From Pararcticibacter amylolyticus (GTDB taxonomy: Bacteria > Bacteroidota > Bacteroidia > Sphingobacteriales > Sphingobacteriaceae): a stretch of 64,000 nucleotides of DNA. Shown in pieces: positions 63,143 through 64,000 of this stretch; within the stretch, counting starts at the first letter, position 1; every line of letters starts with the position of its first letter. The stretch is taken from positions 155,411-219,410 of the forward strand of contig NZ_QEAS01000002.1 of NCBI RefSeq assembly GCF_003130405.1. The letters run 5' to 3'. The notes under the pieces are model-generated. The model was not told where the DNA came from and ran no database searches. It was given only the letters and a program-made list of their open reading frames with translations. Position numbers and translations under genes: made by a program.

Positions 63143-63862
63143 GTGAAGATACCGAAGATACAGGATTTGATCCTTTTTGAAAATGACGATCTATTTGTAG
63201 TGAATAAGCCGCCGTTCATCAGTTCGCTGGATGAACGCGAAGGAGGGGAACTAAGCATCTTACGCCTTGCCAGGCAATATTCGGCCGACGCCCAGGTATG
63301 CCACAGGCTTGATAAAGAAACTTCGGGCTGCCTCATCATAGCAAAGAAACCGGAGGCTTACCGTTCTGTCTCCATGCAATTTGAACGGCGCAAAATAAAG
63401 AAGGTCTATCACGCTGTAGTGAACGGCACTCACGTCTTTAACGATCTCCGGATAGACCTTCCCATCCTTAATCTTGGCAATAAAAACGTTAGCATCAGCA
63501 GACAGGAAGGCAAACCTGCAGAAACGCTTTTTAATTCTATAAAATACTTCAAGCATTACACCCTGATCGAATGTCAACCCGTAACGGGCAGGATGCACCA
63601 GATCCGCATTCACCTTGCCACCCAGAAAGCTTCGATCGCCGGAGATGAAATGTACGGCGGCAAACCCGTATTCCTCTCTCATATCAAAAGGGGATACCAT
63701 CTTGGAAAGGATCAGGAAGAACTGCCGATCATGAAGCGCTTTGCATTACATGCTAAAGAACTCACTTTTCATATAGCCCCCGAAACAGAAATCACAGTAA
63801 CAGCTCCTTACCCGAAGGACTTCGCTACACTGCTGAAGCAGCTGGAGAGATTTGATATATAA
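63143..63862 (+). CDS. RluA family pseudouridine synthase
   Basis: A 239-residue RluA-type enzyme. The catalytic Asp is in VCHRLDKETSGCLI, the RNA-binding block is VTGRMHQIRIHLA, and GDEMYGG and LHAKELTF close the core. There is no N-terminal S4 domain. The start is GTG at 63143 (VKIPKIQDLILFEND). It isomerises uridines in rRNA or tRNA; the target cannot be read from the sequence. It is the last gene in the window and is followed by a heptamer repeat tract. Confidence 0.92.
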   Translation: MKIPKIQDLILFENDDLFVVNKPPFISSLDEREGGELSILRLARQYSADAQVCHRLDKETSGCLIIAKKPEAYRSVSMQFERRKIKKVYHAVVNGTHVFNDLRIDLPILNLGNKNVSISRQEGKPAETLFNSIKYFKHYTLIECQPVTGRMHQIRIHLATQKASIAGDEMYGGKPVFLSHIKRGYHLGKDQEELPIMKRFALHAKELTFHIAPETEITVTAPYPKDFATLLKQLERFDI

Positions 63863-63865
63863 AAA

Positions 63866-63941
63866 AGTTGAATGTTCAGAGTTGAAAGTAAAAAGTTCAA
63901 AGTCTGGAATTCAAGGGTGAAAGTTCAAAATGAGAGTCAAA
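63866..63941. repeat. heptanucleotide repeat tract (AGTTGAA / AGTTCAA type)
   Basis: About ten 7-base units in phase, among them AGTTGAA (63866), TGTTCAG (63873), AGTTGAA (63880), AGTAAAA (63887), AGTTCAA (63894), AATTCAA (63908), GGGTGAA (63915) and AGTTCAA (63922), degenerating to the right. It begins 3 bases after the pseudouridine synthase stop, as the tract at 14503 begins after the DUF3307 stop. Confidence 0.7.
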
Positions 63942-64000
63942 AATTAGAAGGCTTAAAATCCAAGTCCAGATAGAAAGTAAAAAGTCCTGAAAACCACAGG

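Overview
The window looks like a chromosomal segment of a Bacteroidota bacterium, most likely Sphingobacteriaceae (Pedobacter/Arcticibacter-like). The reasons are its gene families (a SusC/RagA-type outer-membrane receptor, DUF4142, DUF3857 and DUF6600 proteins, an OmpA protein with PD40 repeats, baeRF3), the near absence of Shine-Dalgarno sequences, and promoters of the Bacteroidota type (TAnnTTTG at -7, sometimes a TTG about 18-22 bases upstream). Everything here rests on reading the sequence; no database search was run.

Layout. 1-1075: start of an outer-membrane receptor that runs off the left edge. 1325-5495: an oxidative pentose-phosphate operon (rpiB, gnd, zwf, pgl), followed by a GAF-type protein and an HD-domain protein with a Pycsar-effector-like membrane tail. 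9128-12700: a multi-PAS histidine kinase and a lipoprotein. 12888-14500: tRNA-Gln and a satD-DUF3307 operon with an operator-rich, apparently leaderless promoter. 14639-27000: tex, a YigZ-type protein, an SDR, ppc, and two DUF4142 lipoproteins flanking an AsmA-like protein, a Gfo/Idh/MocA oxidoreductase and a metallo-beta-lactamase-fold protein. 27076-30039 (minus): a baeRF3 protein, a lipid kinase and a MerR regulator. 30150-41329: housekeeping genes (alaS, folD, lepA, queE) with a fatty-acid hydroxylase, an OmpA/TPR/PD40 protein, a dienelactone hydrolase and a fructosamine kinase.

41458-44474 is an AT-rich accessory patch: a lone LuxR-type HTH, a 36-residue basic protein on the minus strand with its own terminator, an IS1595-type transposase with a 51-residue passenger ORF overlapping its stop, a membrane protein behind a structured terminator-like leader, and two opposed ORFs. 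44779-49532 is rich in small or stress genes (CrtA-like, YtxH, ferritin, an acidic protein, DUF6600) and holds a perfect 24-bp inverted repeat. 49745-63862 returns to core functions: mutS, an NlpC/P60 lipoprotein, two thioredoxin-fold proteins, paired DUF3857/transglutaminase proteins, an exonuclease, queG, an MFS transporter, mqo and an RluA-type pseudouridine synthase.

Metabolic links: rpiB-gnd-zwf-pgl supplies NADPH and ribose-5-phosphate; ppc and mqo bracket oxaloacetate supply; queE and queG belong to queuosine synthesis; alaS, lepA, tex, tRNA-Gln and the baeRF3 protein concern translation. The most interesting parts are the SatD protein, whose N-terminal half resembles a class III nucleotidyl cyclase fused to an HTH; the orphan HD-PycTM protein 4 kb away from it; and the undescribed elements of the accessory patch.
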